Below, piece after piece: positions 35,435 to 49,338 of a stretch of DNA of 64,000 bases (its first letter is position 1; the number at the start of each line of letters is the position of its first letter). The DNA lies in NCBI GenBank assembly GCA_905250125.1, contig CAJNOL010000067.1:186001-250000 (forward strand). The letters are read 5' to 3'. Source of the stretch: Rotaria sordida. Taxonomy: Eukaryota > Rotifera > Eurotatoria > Philodinida > Philodinidae. A program made the translations under genes and the position numbers. Under the pieces are notes generated by a model. It had not been told where the DNA came from and did no database searches. It saw nothing but the letters and a program-made list of their open reading frames with translations.

Positions 35435-38400
35435 ATTATTGAATATATTTTCAAAATAATAATAATAATAATAATAAATTGATCAACGATTAATGAAGAA
35501 GTTTTTTTTTTTTATAAAAACTGTTGTTTCATTTGTAGTGATGATGACGGGTGGCGGTCAATGGTAGCAAAGAATGAGAAAACGCGAGCGTATGTCTATG
35601 AAACAAAAAAAAAATGAGAGAACAGACAAAAAAAATTGGACAATCTTTCTCTCTCTCTTTCGTGCTCGATCGCTATGTTTTTCTTTATACTTTTCTTCTC
35701 TTCTCTCCTCTCTTTCTCTCACTTTCTGGTCGTCCGCATTGTATGCATAATCTTAAGACGACAATGTTCATGAGCATATGTGAGAGTATGAACGTGTGCG
35801 GACGTTCAACCGTCGAAAAAATATATATGTTCAGCTGCTTGCTTAGCAACCAGACAAGTGTTGATATCAACAAATAAATAAAAAGAAAAAAACTTTGCCA
35901 AAATACGGAATAATAACAAAACAATTTCTAATAGTACAACAGAAATAATTAGAATATCTGAAGTAGAAGACAGTTCATGAGAATGAACACAAAGAAGAAA
36001 CAAAAAGAAAAAAAACGACACAAAGCCGCTATCGGATATCCGTGATAATGAAGTAGACAGACAATATCATGCGATGGCGGATAGTTTTGATGATGAATCG
36101 AATGCATTCATTCCAATTATCTATATTAGACATATATCGGCGGTTATGTGCGTGTTTGTCAAAGAAAAAAAAGATCATTTAATAAATCTCTAAAGATTAT
36201 CACAATTTAGCTTTGTTAAATGAATTGAAAGACTTAATCTTTAAAAATATCTAATGATTGTTAATTTGAAATAATCGTATAAGATTAAAAGAAAAAAATT
36301 CAATTTTAATGAAAATTTCATTATGAAATTTTTCACATATTTAATTTTTTTTGAATTATTTCAATTCTAACATTCTTTCTTGTCTATCAAATGAATAATC
36401 TTTCATTTAGATGACATAGTTTGATTAGTGTTTCAAATATTCAATATAACACATTTTTCGACACGCCTTAGAAAAACTATCGATATTCAATATATTTGTA
36501 TATCTGTTTTATGTGTGTGTGTCGGTTAAGGAAAGCAATTAAAATATTGGCGTTAACAATACACAAACATCTTCTCATGTGTTCATTTCCTTGTTGTCGA
36601 ATAAGAAGAATAGAATGTGTTCAATCGATCGTGGGAATCGACATTTATTTGATAGTTCATATGATATGTGATGAGAAGAAAGAAAAAAAAAAAAGAATAT
36701 GAGAAGAGCATCTTGAACATAGAGATGACGTGAAAGAAAGATGATAGACGATACCATGTGTACTCTGTTTCTCATTATAAAGCGGAGATCAACATTGAAA
36801 GTCTTTTTTGTTCAAATGATTTGAATATATGGACATAAGACTTGATTAAATATCAATATGATAAACAAAAAAAAAGAACAATATGTTGAATACAAAGAAA
36901 ATAAACAAAATTTTGTTTGATCCCTTTTAAGATAAAAAAAAAAAAAGATTGTCTTGAAAAGCGAACAAATAGAAACTCATGCTTTTCTTTTTACATGATA
37001 TAAACAATGAATGATATAGTTATAAAAGTATTATTCATTGAAAACAAAGATTGTTTAGTAATACTTCAACAGATATTTAATAATATATAGTGTTTCTAAA
37101 AACAAAGTATCATTTAAATTCATACGATCAAGTCAATTTTTTATATGTTAATTCATGATTTCAATATCTAACAATAATTTTTACTTCAAAAAACAAATTT
37201 TTTTTTCATATCGTAAAATATTACTAGATAACTTTGTTCTATGTGATAGAGTAGCAATGTGTTAGAAAATTGTTGTTATTTAGTTTCATTTGACTTGAAT
37301 AGAATTGATTAGTGTATGATGAATATGTCATTGTCATGTAGTCTTGAAATGATTTTATTTTATTGATGTATTACCTGTATAACGGGCGTGGTAGAACAAA
37401 TGAGCTTTTCAATATTTCCTTAATATGTCTACTATTTCTCATTGTTTCGAACTGAACTTTTACCCCAAAGATGCTGCATGAAATTGTTCAGAAAACCATA
37501 GGAAATCATATGTTAAAAAGGTAAAAGCAAAAAAAGAAAATTATTCGACAATTATTGTCATCATGTACTGTTAACAACTTTCAATCTCGAATTTGTAACA
37601 TTATTATCAATTTCTTTTACCTAATAAACAATTGCTAAAATGCTTCAACGTATTGAATTTTAGATACAATGAAACGTACTCAAATTAATATCATTTACTA
37701 AGCATAAGATCACTTTAACAACTATTGAAAAGAAGTCTATTCGCTGAATATTGAGGTTCACGTTAACTAGTTTCTCTTTTGTAATTTTAACCTGACTAAG
37801 AATTAAAAAAAGTATTTAAGCATAATTCAGCTACACTGAATCAGCAACGTATATACTAATAAGTGTATACTGAAAGAGTAACTTTTGCCTTGAATAAGTC
37901 AGCGTACGAAAGACGTTTGTTAAAACGAGAAAATTCAATTTAATGCTTGAAAGATGTTCGGCTGAGCCGTCGCTGTCGCGACACAAGAACAGATATTTGA
38001 CATGTCGAAATTTCCGATGTCCCAAATCAGTTTTTGGAAATGTTATCGTCTGGTTTCTTGTCAATAAATTCTCTACCATCGTTTTCTTTCTTTCTTATTT
38101 TAAAATCTCTCAAAATTAAGAAAATTTTAAAGAAACTCATCGAAAAATTTCAACCACTGCGAAAGCTTCAGATTTTTATAGCCGTTGTCGACAGAGGACA
38201 CAAGTTAGAATAAATCTAGCCCTCGTCGCCGATCAATGCATCGGTTTAGGGCGCCCACAACATCAAGTGTTGATCATATGTCCGATGTTCAGTCGAAGTT
38301 TTTTCATTAAATATCGTACATCCATTCGTTTTGAGTACTTTATCTTGTAAACTTTCTAATCTTATATCCGATTCCTATATTTTGAATAACACGAATAATT

Positions 38401-38784
38401 TATTCGTTTTATTTCTTGAACAAAAAGATCAACAAAGCATGAATGTATAATTAACCCATTTATTTAACTTAGTATTATATTTATACTTCTGACATTCGCA
38501 TTAATTGATACAACAACAAAAAAAAAACACATATTCTCACTTTAGTTTTGAACTTGTATACAAATGTATACTTAAATATAGAAACGAATAAAAGGCATAA
38601 TTAACTGAAATAAAAATCTGGATTGATTGCAAAGATAAAACGCCGGAATGATTAAATACAATACAATAAAATTACAATACAAATATATATACAACAACAA
38701 CAAAAATAAATAAATATAAACAATTTCTCTGTGGTTTTTTTCTTTCAATATCGAAATTAAATCTGTTTTGTTTTGTTTTTTTTT
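35435..38784. other. Intergenic 3.3 kb, no gene seen
   Basis: Sequence upstream of the BCL-2 gene and downstream of IMPDH. It begins with an (AAT)n tract (35458-35478). The patch at 37960-38280 is richer in CpG than its surroundings and contains two related segments (around 37974 and 38180) that share GCCGT followed by GACACAAG. Open frames here have no recognisable domain. Confidence 0.55.
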
Positions 38785-41653
38785 TTAAAAAAGTCGTTTT
38801 TCAAATGAATGTAAATTATGTACACCACCTTCAATTTGTGCTGCAGCTGTACGTTTTTCAACTTTAATTATTCCTTGAGTTGATCCTTGATGTAATTGTT
38901 CAAGTGATTGACAACCTATATCTTGAAGAGATTTTTGTACACCAGTATAAAGATAACCACCAATAAATCGATGAACACTACCCTTGTCAACAACACTACC
39001 TGAAACACCTTGAGCTACTTTAATATGATCTGCTTCGGAATAATATCGACTAGCAGCAGATGCTTCTTGGCATGCAGTCATTGCATCAAGACTACCCATA
39101 CCACGATCTATGAAAACAAAAAAAAAAAAGAAACATATATATATATATATTACAATTTATTTAATCGAAAATATATAGAAATAAAAAGCTACATATCTAT
39201 TATATCGATGAGAAATACAGTAAAATCTCCTTATAGTGGGCATTGTTGGAAAGAACAATGATGATTTCACTTTTATTTTCGTTAATCTATCAGAATAATT
39301 AGTATTCGTGTAAAAATATATTATATTGATGAAAACATCAGTGATATTATGAAAAATTTTCAATTTACTTTACCGTATAATCAACTAAAAATTTCATAGA
39401 GATTTTTTTTTGTTCTGTATTAATACAATATTTTGTTTTTTTGTTTTCTACTTACATTTTTTAAGTCTAACACCATCTTGATAATAATATTCTCCTGGTG
39501 CTTCATGTGTACCAGCTAATAATGATCCCATCATAACACAATCAGCACCTAATGTTAAGGCTTTAACAATATGTCCAACACATGATATACCTCCATCAGC
39601 AATAACAGGTACATTATATCGACGTGCATATTCACTGACTTTATAAACAGCTGTTGCTTGTGCTCGTCCAACAGCCATAACTTCTTGTGTAATACAAATT
39701 GATCCACTACCCATACCAATACGTAATGCATCAGCACCAGCATCAATTAAATTTTTTGCTTGTGCTTGTGTAACAACATTTCCAGCAATAATTTGTATGT
39801 TTGGATAAACATTTTTAATATATTGAATCATTTCAATTTGATATATAGAATTTCCTTGTGATGAATCAAGTACAATAACATCAACACCAACTTGTGCAAG
39901 AGCTTCAAGACGTTTTTCATCATCTTTTCGTGTACCTATAGCAGCTCCACATAATAATTGTCGATGATTATCTTTTGATGCTAATGGATAATCACGATTT
40001 TTTTCTAAATCTGTACGAGCTATTAATGATACAAGATTACCATCGGAATCAATAATTGGTAATTTTCCTAGAGAAAAATATTATTATAATATTTTTTGTA
40101 AAAGAAAAAAAAGAAAAGCTTTTCTCAAAAACAAATCGTTCTAAATATCATACGATAGTTTTGATATCAATGAAACTTGTGAAAAAAAAGAGCAAAAACA
40201 AAACATACAAACGATTCAAAATAAAAACTTACCTATTTTTGCCATATGATTTCTGTTCGTCTAAAATTTATCATTAACGTTCCATCATAACTGGAGACAA
40301 GCAATAAATTCATTAAATATGAAATCTATGTCGGAACGATATGCTCTCACCAGAAAGCTAGAAAAACTCAGTTTGAGCTGAAATATCATGTAGCTATAGG
40401 ATTATTAGTATACTTGCTATGGGGAAAAAAAACTTCGATCTAATACAGATCTTTTCATTTTGATAGATATGATGGAATGTTTTCAGAATAAAAACGATTC
40501 TATTTAGTAGCGTTTCTTTTTCGACTCTATCTATTGCAAAAGAAATTATTTCAAAAATGAAATCTTTTAAGCGTAAAGATTACATATCATAGGGAGTAAA
40601 TGTTTTCTTTTTATGATATCTGATAATAAGAAAATGCTAAGATTTTAAGAATTAAGACTTATTTATTAACATTATGAATTTATTCAAAGTTAGATAGAAT
40701 ATATTATTGAATATTAAAACAAAACTATTGAATAAGTCTAAAAATAATTCATGATAGATTGTTATAATAATCTATTTTTATTGAATTGTTGTTTTTTTTA
40801 CATGATGCTTCATATTTGATAATTTATGCGATGGAATTCAATGGTATTTTTAAGGTTTCTTATTTAATAAAAAGAAACCATTGAAAAAAAAATTACGTTA
40901 TATATAACGAACCTTTTTTACTTCGTTGTAATATATGATATGCATCTTTAAGTGTTAAATCATTTTTTGCTGTTATAAGTTCATCAATTGGTGTCATTAC
41001 TTGACTAACTGGTATATTTGACCATTGATCTTTATTTAAAAAATCGATATCACGAAATGTTATTAAACCTAATAATTTGCTATTAATTTTTCCACTTTCT
41101 GTCACAGGTACTCCTTTAAACAAAAAGAAAACATCTTTCTTAACTATGAAATAAAATAACATAGAAAATCATTACCAGAAAATCCATGTAATTTTTTAAT
41201 AGTATAAATATCAGCAACTGTATTTGTTGGTGAAAGAACAAGTGGATCACTTATAAAACCTTGTTCATAACGTTTTACACGTCGTACTTCATTTACTTGA
41301 TAATCAATTGAACAATTATGATGAATTATACCAATTCCACCATTAAGTGCCATTGCAACTAAAAAAAAAAGAAAATTTTATTTTGTTTTTGATTTTTTTT
41401 TTGTTAAAGAGACTTGAATCTTACTAGCCATTGTTGATTCTGAAACGGTATCCATTGGACTTGATACAAATGGTGTTTTAATTGTAATTTTTTTTGTAAG
41501 TTTAGCAGTAAGTGAAACATTATCGGATGGAAAATTTATATAACCAGGTAATATTATAAAATCATTATAAGTTAAACCATCATTATTTTGAAATAATTCT
41601 TTAACTTTTAAACCATCAGGTATAGTTTCATTGTCATTACCATTTTCAAACAT
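38785..41653 (-). CDS. IMPDH: Inosine-5'-monophosphate dehydrogenase
   Basis: Five exons: 41653-41425, 41358-41176, 41113-40913, 40067-39456 and 39107-38785; phases close to 515 aa, the family length. The enzyme oxidises IMP to XMP with NAD+, the committed step of guanine nucleotide synthesis, as a cytosolic tetramer. Visible family blocks: [42 protein letters not shown], two CBS motifs between the first and second catalytic parts (about residues 110-230), the IMP loop [13 protein letters not shown] with the catalytic Cys at about 329, [17 protein letters not shown], and the flap [10 protein letters not shown]. The C-terminus does not keep the vertebrate end. Intron 3 is 845 bp, long for this window. 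The 5' end faces CUL5 across 285 bp. Confidence 0.97.
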
Positions 41654-41938
41654 CGCTCGTTCGTTTTTTTTCTTTGTATTTTATGTGGAATAATGAAATA
41701 AAAATAAAAATAAATAAATCTAAATATGAAAGTAGTTATTGAATGTTTTTTTTATGGTTTCATTTCATAATTAGATCATTTTACATTGATAGTACCGCAT
41801 ACTAGATTTATTGGATTGGCTTAAGATTTGTTAGCAAATCAGAAGTATATGAATTGAATCATCATATCTTCTTTCTGTTGTTTTCCGATTGAGTTTTTTT
41901 CTTTATATATATATATATTTTTTTTTGGAGCAATAATT
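41654..41938. promoter_or_regulatory. Probable bidirectional promoter of IMPDH and CUL5
   Basis: The two start codons lie back to back with only 285 bp between them, so both promoters and both 5' leaders must fit here. A TATATATATATATATT stretch lies about 20-40 bp before the CUL5 start codon. No motif was identified with certainty. Confidence 0.55.
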
Positions 41939-44900
41939 ATGGTAAGTTATCAATAAATTAAACTTTTTAAATTTCTTTTTTTCAATGTTTTTCTTTTTTT
42001 TCTTTTTAAAGAATCATCCAGCTACATTTCAAGATCGATGGCCACAAATGAAACGTGTTGTATTAAAAATTCTTCGACAAGAACCAACTTCACAAGTCGA
42101 ATGGCAAAATTTATTTACGTAAATATCTATGATTTAAATACTTTTTATGTTAATAAATAATCATTTTAATTTTGTTGTTGTTGTTGTTGTTTTTTTTCTT
42201 TTTTGTAGTGATGTATATAGTGTTTCGACGTGGTATCCATCAAGTATACCGGAAATATTTGCCGAATTATCTAATGAAATTACTCGACATATTAAACAAG
42301 CACAAGAAGTTAATAAATAAAAAAAAAAACAGATTTTTTTTTAAAAAAAGGATCTAACCCTTGCGTGAGATATGTTAAAAAATATCAATGATTGTTTTTC
42401 TTCTCGACATTTTCCTTGGATTTCTTTTAAAATTAATTAGTCATAGACAATTCGAATATGTAGTCTATTTTTGTTTTAAAACGTCCTATAAAAATCAAAA
42501 TTTATCTTACTAATACAATCAGAGTTTTTATTGTTGATGATGAATTATTTTCAAGTAAATTTTATAAAAAAATTTCATTAAAATTAAATTTCGAGTATTA
42601 GACTGAAGAATTTAGTTTTGAAAAACCTATCTTTAATTATCTATCAGAGAGTATTATTTTCTAAAAGTTCGACGGTTGACTAAACATCTAAGCTGATGTA
42701 AACATTGTCTGCTCCTCTAAATAATTTTTTCGAATTAATTTCATCGTTAAAAAAAAACTAGATTGCATTAAATTTATTATAATTATTTATTTTAGCGTGT
42801 CCTACGACATGATGAAGATTCAGCGTATGTATTTTTAATTTTATTTTTTTCAATTAAATTTTTTATTTGATTATTTCCTAGTCTTCTTAAAGCATATATT
42901 CATGAATGGTCAAAATTTTATGAACAATGTGAATATTTACCCAAACCATTTGTTCGAATTGAAACAACTTCAAATGGAAATGTATCTTCCAATGCAACAT
43001 ATAATTCAGACAAAACAACACGTAATACAGATCAAGTTCGACAATTAATGCTTGAATCATGGAATAATAATATATTTAAAGATATAAAACATCGTCTTCA
43101 AGTAAAACAAAATTAGTTTTATTTGTATGAAAAATGCAAATAATGATTGTAATATTTGTTTTTAGAATAGTGCAATGAAGTTAGTTCAAGCGGAACGTAA
43201 TGGTGAATCATTCGATTCTCAATTAGTTATTGGTGTTCGAGATTCATATGGTAAAAAGAATAACTGTTTAATATATTTCATATGTAGCTTCACATATCCT
43301 AAATCTATAGACAGTTGTATGTTATGAAAGATCAAGGAATGTCTTTATAGCTGACAGCTACAATATTTGGCAATTAGTTTCTCATTTTATTGTATACATG
43401 ATAAGAATATGATATTTTTAGATTGAAGGTAGCTTAGTAAATTAGGAACATTTGTGATTTGTAGTAGAATACTGTTATCTGATCGAATGATATGGCACGT
43501 AAATTCCTCTGTTGTGTACATTTGAAATAGAGACGTGTGGGACGAAAGTTTTTTTTTGTTTTGTTTCGGTCTTGGTTCCAACTTATGAGGGAACCCCTTC
43601 AGCTGTCTCCTTCTGATTTTAATATTTTGTTTTTGTCTATAGATACGACATAGTGTTCTAATAAAAATCCTAAATGGATATGAGTTTCTCTTGATATTTG
43701 GCTAAACTATCGAATTTATCTTCTAAAGATCCACGATTTACTGAAAACTAGTATTTTCGAATTTTGATCTGACATTTTATGCATATAGAGAATTCAATTA
43801 GACTAGTTTTCATTAAAAGTTTCTGAAGTTTTGAACAAAGTTCCTTCGAGATACGAGGCTTTCAAGATATGAATCCTTTTCCATCGATAATGCATATAGC
43901 ATACATTTTTTGAAAGCTTCATATGTTGAAGAGACTTTGTTGAAAACCTGTGCATTTTTTTAAGGAAGCTAGTCTAATTGAGTTCTCTATATGCATGAAG
44001 TTTCAGATCAAAATTCAAGAATACAAGTTTTCCAAAAAACCTGGGAATCTCTAGAAAAAAACTCGATAGCTTAGTCAAATATCAATAGGACCTCAAATCC
44101 TTTTAGAGATTTTTTTTAGAACACTATGTAGCACCTATAGGCAAAAAACCATTGGAGTCGGAAGGAGATAGCTGAAAAGGTTCTTATGTTAGAGAAAACT
44201 ATTTCAGAATTTATTCGCATAAAATTTAAAAAAAAATTCTTCAACACTCATGTTTTTGTTAATTCAACTGACGAATATCACTATTTTTGGTCATCTCTTC
44301 TGAATTTTACTTTGATTGCCATGATTTATAACATAATTCGAGAGAAATCGTAGAAAAATTAATTACAGTTTTTAGTACCGGTTCGCAGAATTATTTTTCT
44401 CGTAATCTCAGTCCCGGTGATCGGGATTGGAACCTAAATTTCTCTGGCACACCTCTAATCTGAAAGCTTTGGAAAAATAGGTTTTTTGATACTTTAGAAT
44501 CCGGATGATCCTTATGTGCTAGTTGAGAAAGCAATAGATAATAAAGAGCTAAGATTTATAAAGAATAATTTTTCTTTTTGTTTCTAGTCAGTTTAAAAAC
44601 AGATGATAAAGATAAATATAAAGTTTATATTGAAAATTTTGAACGTGCTTATTTAAATGAAACAACTCGATTTTATAAACAAAAAGCTGGTCAGTATCTT
44701 GCTGAACATGGCATCTTATCTTATCTTCATTATGCAGATCAAAAACTTAAAGTAATTTATTATTTTTATATTAGAAATATCATAGTATTTAGTTTATTAT
44801 TTAATATTTAGGAAGAAGAAAAACGTGCTAGACGTTATCTTGAATCCGTACCAGAATGTAATAGTGTTCCATTATTAGTTCGTCGTTGTGTTGATGTATT

Positions 44901-47900
44901 TGTTACGGAATTTCGTGAACAAATTACTAATGAATGTCCTAATTTAATTGAAAATAATGATATTGAACGTAAGACAGAAACAAAAATTATTTTCAATAAA
45001 TTTTAAATTTTTTTGTTTTGTTTTTGAAGGTTTACGTCTAGTATTTGTACTTCTCGATCATACAGGAGATATAAGTTCATTAACACAATCACTTGAATCA
45101 TTTATTGTTAAACAAGGTCTTGATAATATGCTTAAAAATAAAGATACAATTAAACAAGTTTGTCTATTTATTTAAAAAAAAAAAGAAAAGGAATATTGCT
45201 TTTTACTATTATATTTATTAGGATCCTGAAAGTTATGTTCAGCAATTACTAGATCTTTATCGACAATTCTCAAATCTTGTTCGTGATGCATTTCTAAATG
45301 ATCCAAGATTTCTTACATCTCGTGATAAAGGTTAATTGATTCATTTCTTTTTTTGTCCTCTATTTTATATTTAATAATTATTTGAATTTTATTAGCTTTT
45401 CAAAAAATTATTAATGATATTTCAGTCTTTCAACTTGATATGCCAGCTCGTGCTACACGAGGGTAAATGAAATTCAAATTGATTCTTTTTTTGGTTTTTT
45501 TTGTTTATTCATTTTAATTTTAATTTTATAGAACAACTCGAACAACTCTTGCTGAATCACGTTGTCCTGAATTATTAGCACAGTATTGTGATATACTTTT
45601 ACGTAAAGGTACATCAACGCATAAAAAATATTCATCAGAAGAAATTGAAGTAAAACTAAAAGATGTGGTAAGAAAATATTTATTTTTTAGATCGTAGTAT
45701 TTTATATAATTTTTTTTTTGTTTTAATTTAGTTATTATTATTAAAATATGTTCAAAATAAAGATGTATTTATGCGATTTTATAAAGGAGCTCTTACACGT
45801 CGTCTGATTTTGGATACGTCTATTGATAATGAACTTGAAGAAAGCATTGTTATTCAATTAAGAGTAAGATATATATTTCAAAATCATAGTTTTTCCAGTC
45901 ATTCTAGTTGTTTAATTTCGTGTATTAAGTTAAGATTTCTGTTAATTTTAATTGCACAGTGTTGTTCATATGTTACATGATTAATTTTAATCTTTTGTCT
46001 TAATTTAAACAACAAAGATAATATATGAACTTGAATTTCCTATTAAAAGATACAGACTTCAATTCTCTATCAATCCCTGTTAGTTATAATTTAAAATGAT
46101 AGAAGAAAAAAATTTTCTTGTCTGTGTTATTTGATTTAATGAATGGAATGTACTTTATTTACATGCTTGTAATGTACTTTTAAAGTTCTAAGCAGACACA
46201 TAAGAGGATTGGAGATGGTAATCAAACTCCATGTCAAAGACACTATCAGAATTATCTGTAAGTGTTTGATAGGAATAATCTTTCTGAGAGTCTATTACAA
46301 AAGACAGCCTTTTTTTAAATAGTATCCGAACTTTAGTCAGATGGATTCATATTGTAAAGTGTTATTTTTGGCTTCAAGTAAAAAGAAAAAGTAATTTTCC
46401 ATGAAATCCTACAAAAAACAAAAAAAAATTTTTTTTCAGTCATAATCCTATATCTAGAACACTTGTTTTGAAAATAAGTAACTGAATAGAGAAGATGTCG
46501 GCTTTCCCAGAATATGTCTTGGTGACTAATCAAAAAAAGTACGTTTTGAAAAAACAAACATCGTATTATACATGATTGATTGATCCTTTCCATTACTAAC
46601 TAAAAATTATGTACGAAATTAGTGTCAGTCGTTGAATCACATAATGCAGCCTAAAAATATTTTTTATTCTATCAGAAGTTTGTAGAAAATCAGATTCTGC
46701 ATCTGATGACACAAAAATTACATTCATGTATTTCTCTGATCGATTGTTTCGCAAAAAAGAGGAATGCTGCACAACTTTTTTCAATATCTGATAATGAACT
46801 TGTGAAGAATACTAAGCTTATGAACTATAGACGTCAAAATTTCGTTAGAAGCACCTATGAAGACGACAATGGTACAAAATTTTAGATCTGCCGTGTTGTC
46901 AATGATTGATCCGGTTCTATTTCAAAATTAAAAACACTACCTGTATCAATAGTCAGGTTTTCATATTTATATATTGAATAGAAAAAAAAGAGATGTGTAC
47001 ATAATATTAAGTAAAATGAAAAATATATGAGAAAAGCTTGAACAAAGTTAAGTAGAAGCAATAAGTTTAGAAACGCAGTATTTTTGACTTTTTTTTCCTT
47101 AACGGTAATAGCGAGAATAAATCAGACAGAAAATTTAAGTAGTTGAAACAATTTCCTATGAGGAGGGTTATCTATCAAGTACTCATTAACAGATTTGGGT
47201 TAAAGAGCTCTAGAAATTCAAGGCTTGCAAAATCAGTTTTCTTGATTCTATCAAAAGCATTTTGCAATCAAATTCATCTAATAGAGAAAACATTTCTGAA
47301 CAAAACAAGAAATCGTCGAACTCTTCGCAACCTATCTTCAGCAAACTGCACTCATTCTACTGAAGCTAGATCGTGAAGGTCTCGGGGGACATTGTATTTT
47401 GTTCAGAAATGTTTGTTTCTATCAGATGAACTTGTGTGCAAAATACTTTTAATAGGATCTAGAAAGCTAGTTTTGGGGGGTCTGGATTTTTTAGATATAT
47501 TTCATCTCAACTTGTTAATGGGATTTTGATGGTGAGTTCTCCTGATAGGAAATTGTTTCAACTGATCAAATCTTCTGTCTGATTTGTTCTAGATATTACC
47601 GTTAAGGAAAAAGTCAAAAGGACTTCGTTTCTAAACTTTTTATCTTCACGTTAGCTTTTAGTATAGTAAAGAAAATATTCATACAGGTGTAACAAACCAT
47701 TTTGATGACGTTCTTAATTCTAATGAAACTAGTTGTAGTCAACACAAAAAAAAACTGGAGTCAAACGATGCCTTCTCATTCTTTACTGCATACATGCTTG
47801 AATAATATCAATTCAAAATAGATAGCATGATTTTAATTTTTGTTTTAGCTTTTTTTTACTTTCGTAATATTCTTTTATTTAATAATCTCTTTTCTTCATT

Positions 47901-48971
47901 AAATATATCTCAATAAATCTTAATATTTTGTCTACAGGATGTTGGTATGCCAGCTGAGTTTATTATAAAATTACAACAAATGTTTAAAGATCTTAAATTA
48001 AATCGTGATATGAATGAAGAATTTCGAACTGTATGTCCATCATCACGTAATAATAATACAATGATGGGTAATTATACATAATACTTTTTTTTTGTTGTTG
48101 TTTTGAAATCTATATCGTAAATTATTTTTTTATTTAGATTCATTTTCATTTAAAATTCTAAGTGCTGCTGCATGGCCACATCCAGGTGATAAGATTGATG
48201 TATCATTACCAGCACAGATTGAAGATGTTCTACCAGAAATTGAAGAATTCTATAAGAAAAAACATTCAGGAAGAAAATTAACGTGGTATCATACAGTATC
48301 AAATGGACAGGTAATGAATGGAAAAAAAAAACAAAATTCAATGTAAAAGAATTTTTTTTTCTTATATTTAGTTAACATTTACTTCTAAAAATGGCAGATA
48401 CGATTTAGATGTATCAACATTACAAGCATCGGTACTTTTTTCATGGAATCATCGACCAACAAATAAATTAACATTTAGTGAACTTAAATTAGCAACGAAT
48501 ATACCAGAAATTGAATTAAAAAAAACTCTATGGTCATTAATATCATTTGCAAAATTAAAACAACAATTAATATGTTATGAACCGCATGTTGAATCATATC
48601 AAGATCTTAATGAAATAAGTTTATTTTGGATAAATTATGATTTTACAATAATACGTGCTGGTAAAATACAAACACGTGGTCATATTAATATGATACAACG
48701 TCTTCAATTAAATACAGAAAAAGGACGTGAAGAAGAAAATGAAGAAATTATGTTTTTACGTGGTGAACGGACAAAAGAAGCTATTGTTAAAATAATGAAA
48801 ACACGACAACGTATGAATAATGCTCAATTACAAACAGAATTAATTGAAATACTTAAAAATATGTTTGTACCATCAAAAAAATTAATTAAAGAAATGATTG
48901 AATGGTTAATTGATCATCGATATATGGCAAGATCAGAAACAAATATATCAGAATATGTTTATGTAGCTTGA
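41939..48971 (+). CDS. CUL5: Cullin-5
   Basis: Sixteen exons: 41939-41941, 42012-42118, 42209-42308, 42796-42824, 42882-43101, 43166-43250, 44588-44751, 44812-44968, 45030-45157, 45222-45330, 45396-45462, 45532-45667, 45732-45863, 47938-48067, 48138-48310 and 48372-48971; 779 aa. Cullin-5 is the scaffold of ECS ubiquitin ligases: its N-terminal helices bind Elongin-BC/SOCS-box adaptors and its C-terminal part binds the RING protein. Cullin-5-like blocks include DSAMKLVQAER, DSQLVIGVRDSYV, LKEEEKRARRYLE, DPRFLTSRDKAFQ, LLLLKYVQNKDVFMR and EEFYKKKHSGRKL. The neddylation segment AIVKIMKTRQRMNNAQLQTE places the modified Lys at about 723, and the winged helix ends in SEYVYVA. The first coding exon is only the ATG if the GTAAGT beside it is used. 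Introns 6 and 13 are enlarged by foldback elements. Confidence 0.95.
43581..44197. repeat. Foldback element (long inverted repeat) in CUL5 intron 6
   Basis: Two arms of roughly 290 bp face each other with almost no spacer. Examples: TAGAGAATTCAATTAGACTAG at 43789 pairs with CTAGTCTAATTGAGTTCTCT near 43969; the outer end CTTCAGCTGTCTCCTTCTGA (about 43598) pairs with TCGGAAGGAGATAGCTGAAA near 44158; ACATAGTGTTCTAA pairs with TTAGAACACTATGT. Identity by eye is about 80%. No frame of useful length is inside, so it is probably a non-autonomous foldback or MITE-like element. Confidence 0.85.
47064..47637. repeat. Foldback element (long inverted repeat) in CUL5 intron 13
   Basis: Arms of roughly 250 bp around a centre near 47350. 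GTTTAGAAACG at the left end pairs with CGTTTCTAAAC at the right end; CCTTAACGGTAAT pairs with ATTACCGTTAAGG; GTTGAAACAATTTCCTAT pairs with ATAGGAAATTGTTTCAAC; ACATTTCTGAACAAAA pairs with TTTTGTTCAGAAATGT. It sits in the longest CUL5 intron (2.07 kb). A reading frame inside it (47143-47376) has no domain. Confidence 0.85.
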
Positions 48972-49338
48972 ATAAATATTTTCATGCACCGTATAATCTT
49001 TCGTGAATCATTTTTAGGCAAATATTTTCTTTTTTCTTAATGTTAACTGTGATAATCTGACTTTTTTTTGGTTTTCTGATAGAGTCTCTTGCTCTTTTAT
49101 CTATTACATCTTTCTTTCTTTTTTTTTTCTCATTCCCGGTTCTGAAATCTCTGTATGTGCGCATATAACAGCATGAAGAATCATCACTTTCTTGTCTTAT
49201 ATATATATATATTTCTTCTTGTATGTGACTTAACAATTGGTAAAATAAAAAACACACAGATTTATGTCATCATGATCACTGAAATATATATGTATACATT
49301 TTGTTAAAGAACGAATAATGCTCGTCATTACAACTTGC

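Noticed and set aside
47143..47376. 77-aa frame inside CUL5 intron 13
   Set aside because: It lies within the foldback arm, has no domain and is not needed by the CUL5 structure.
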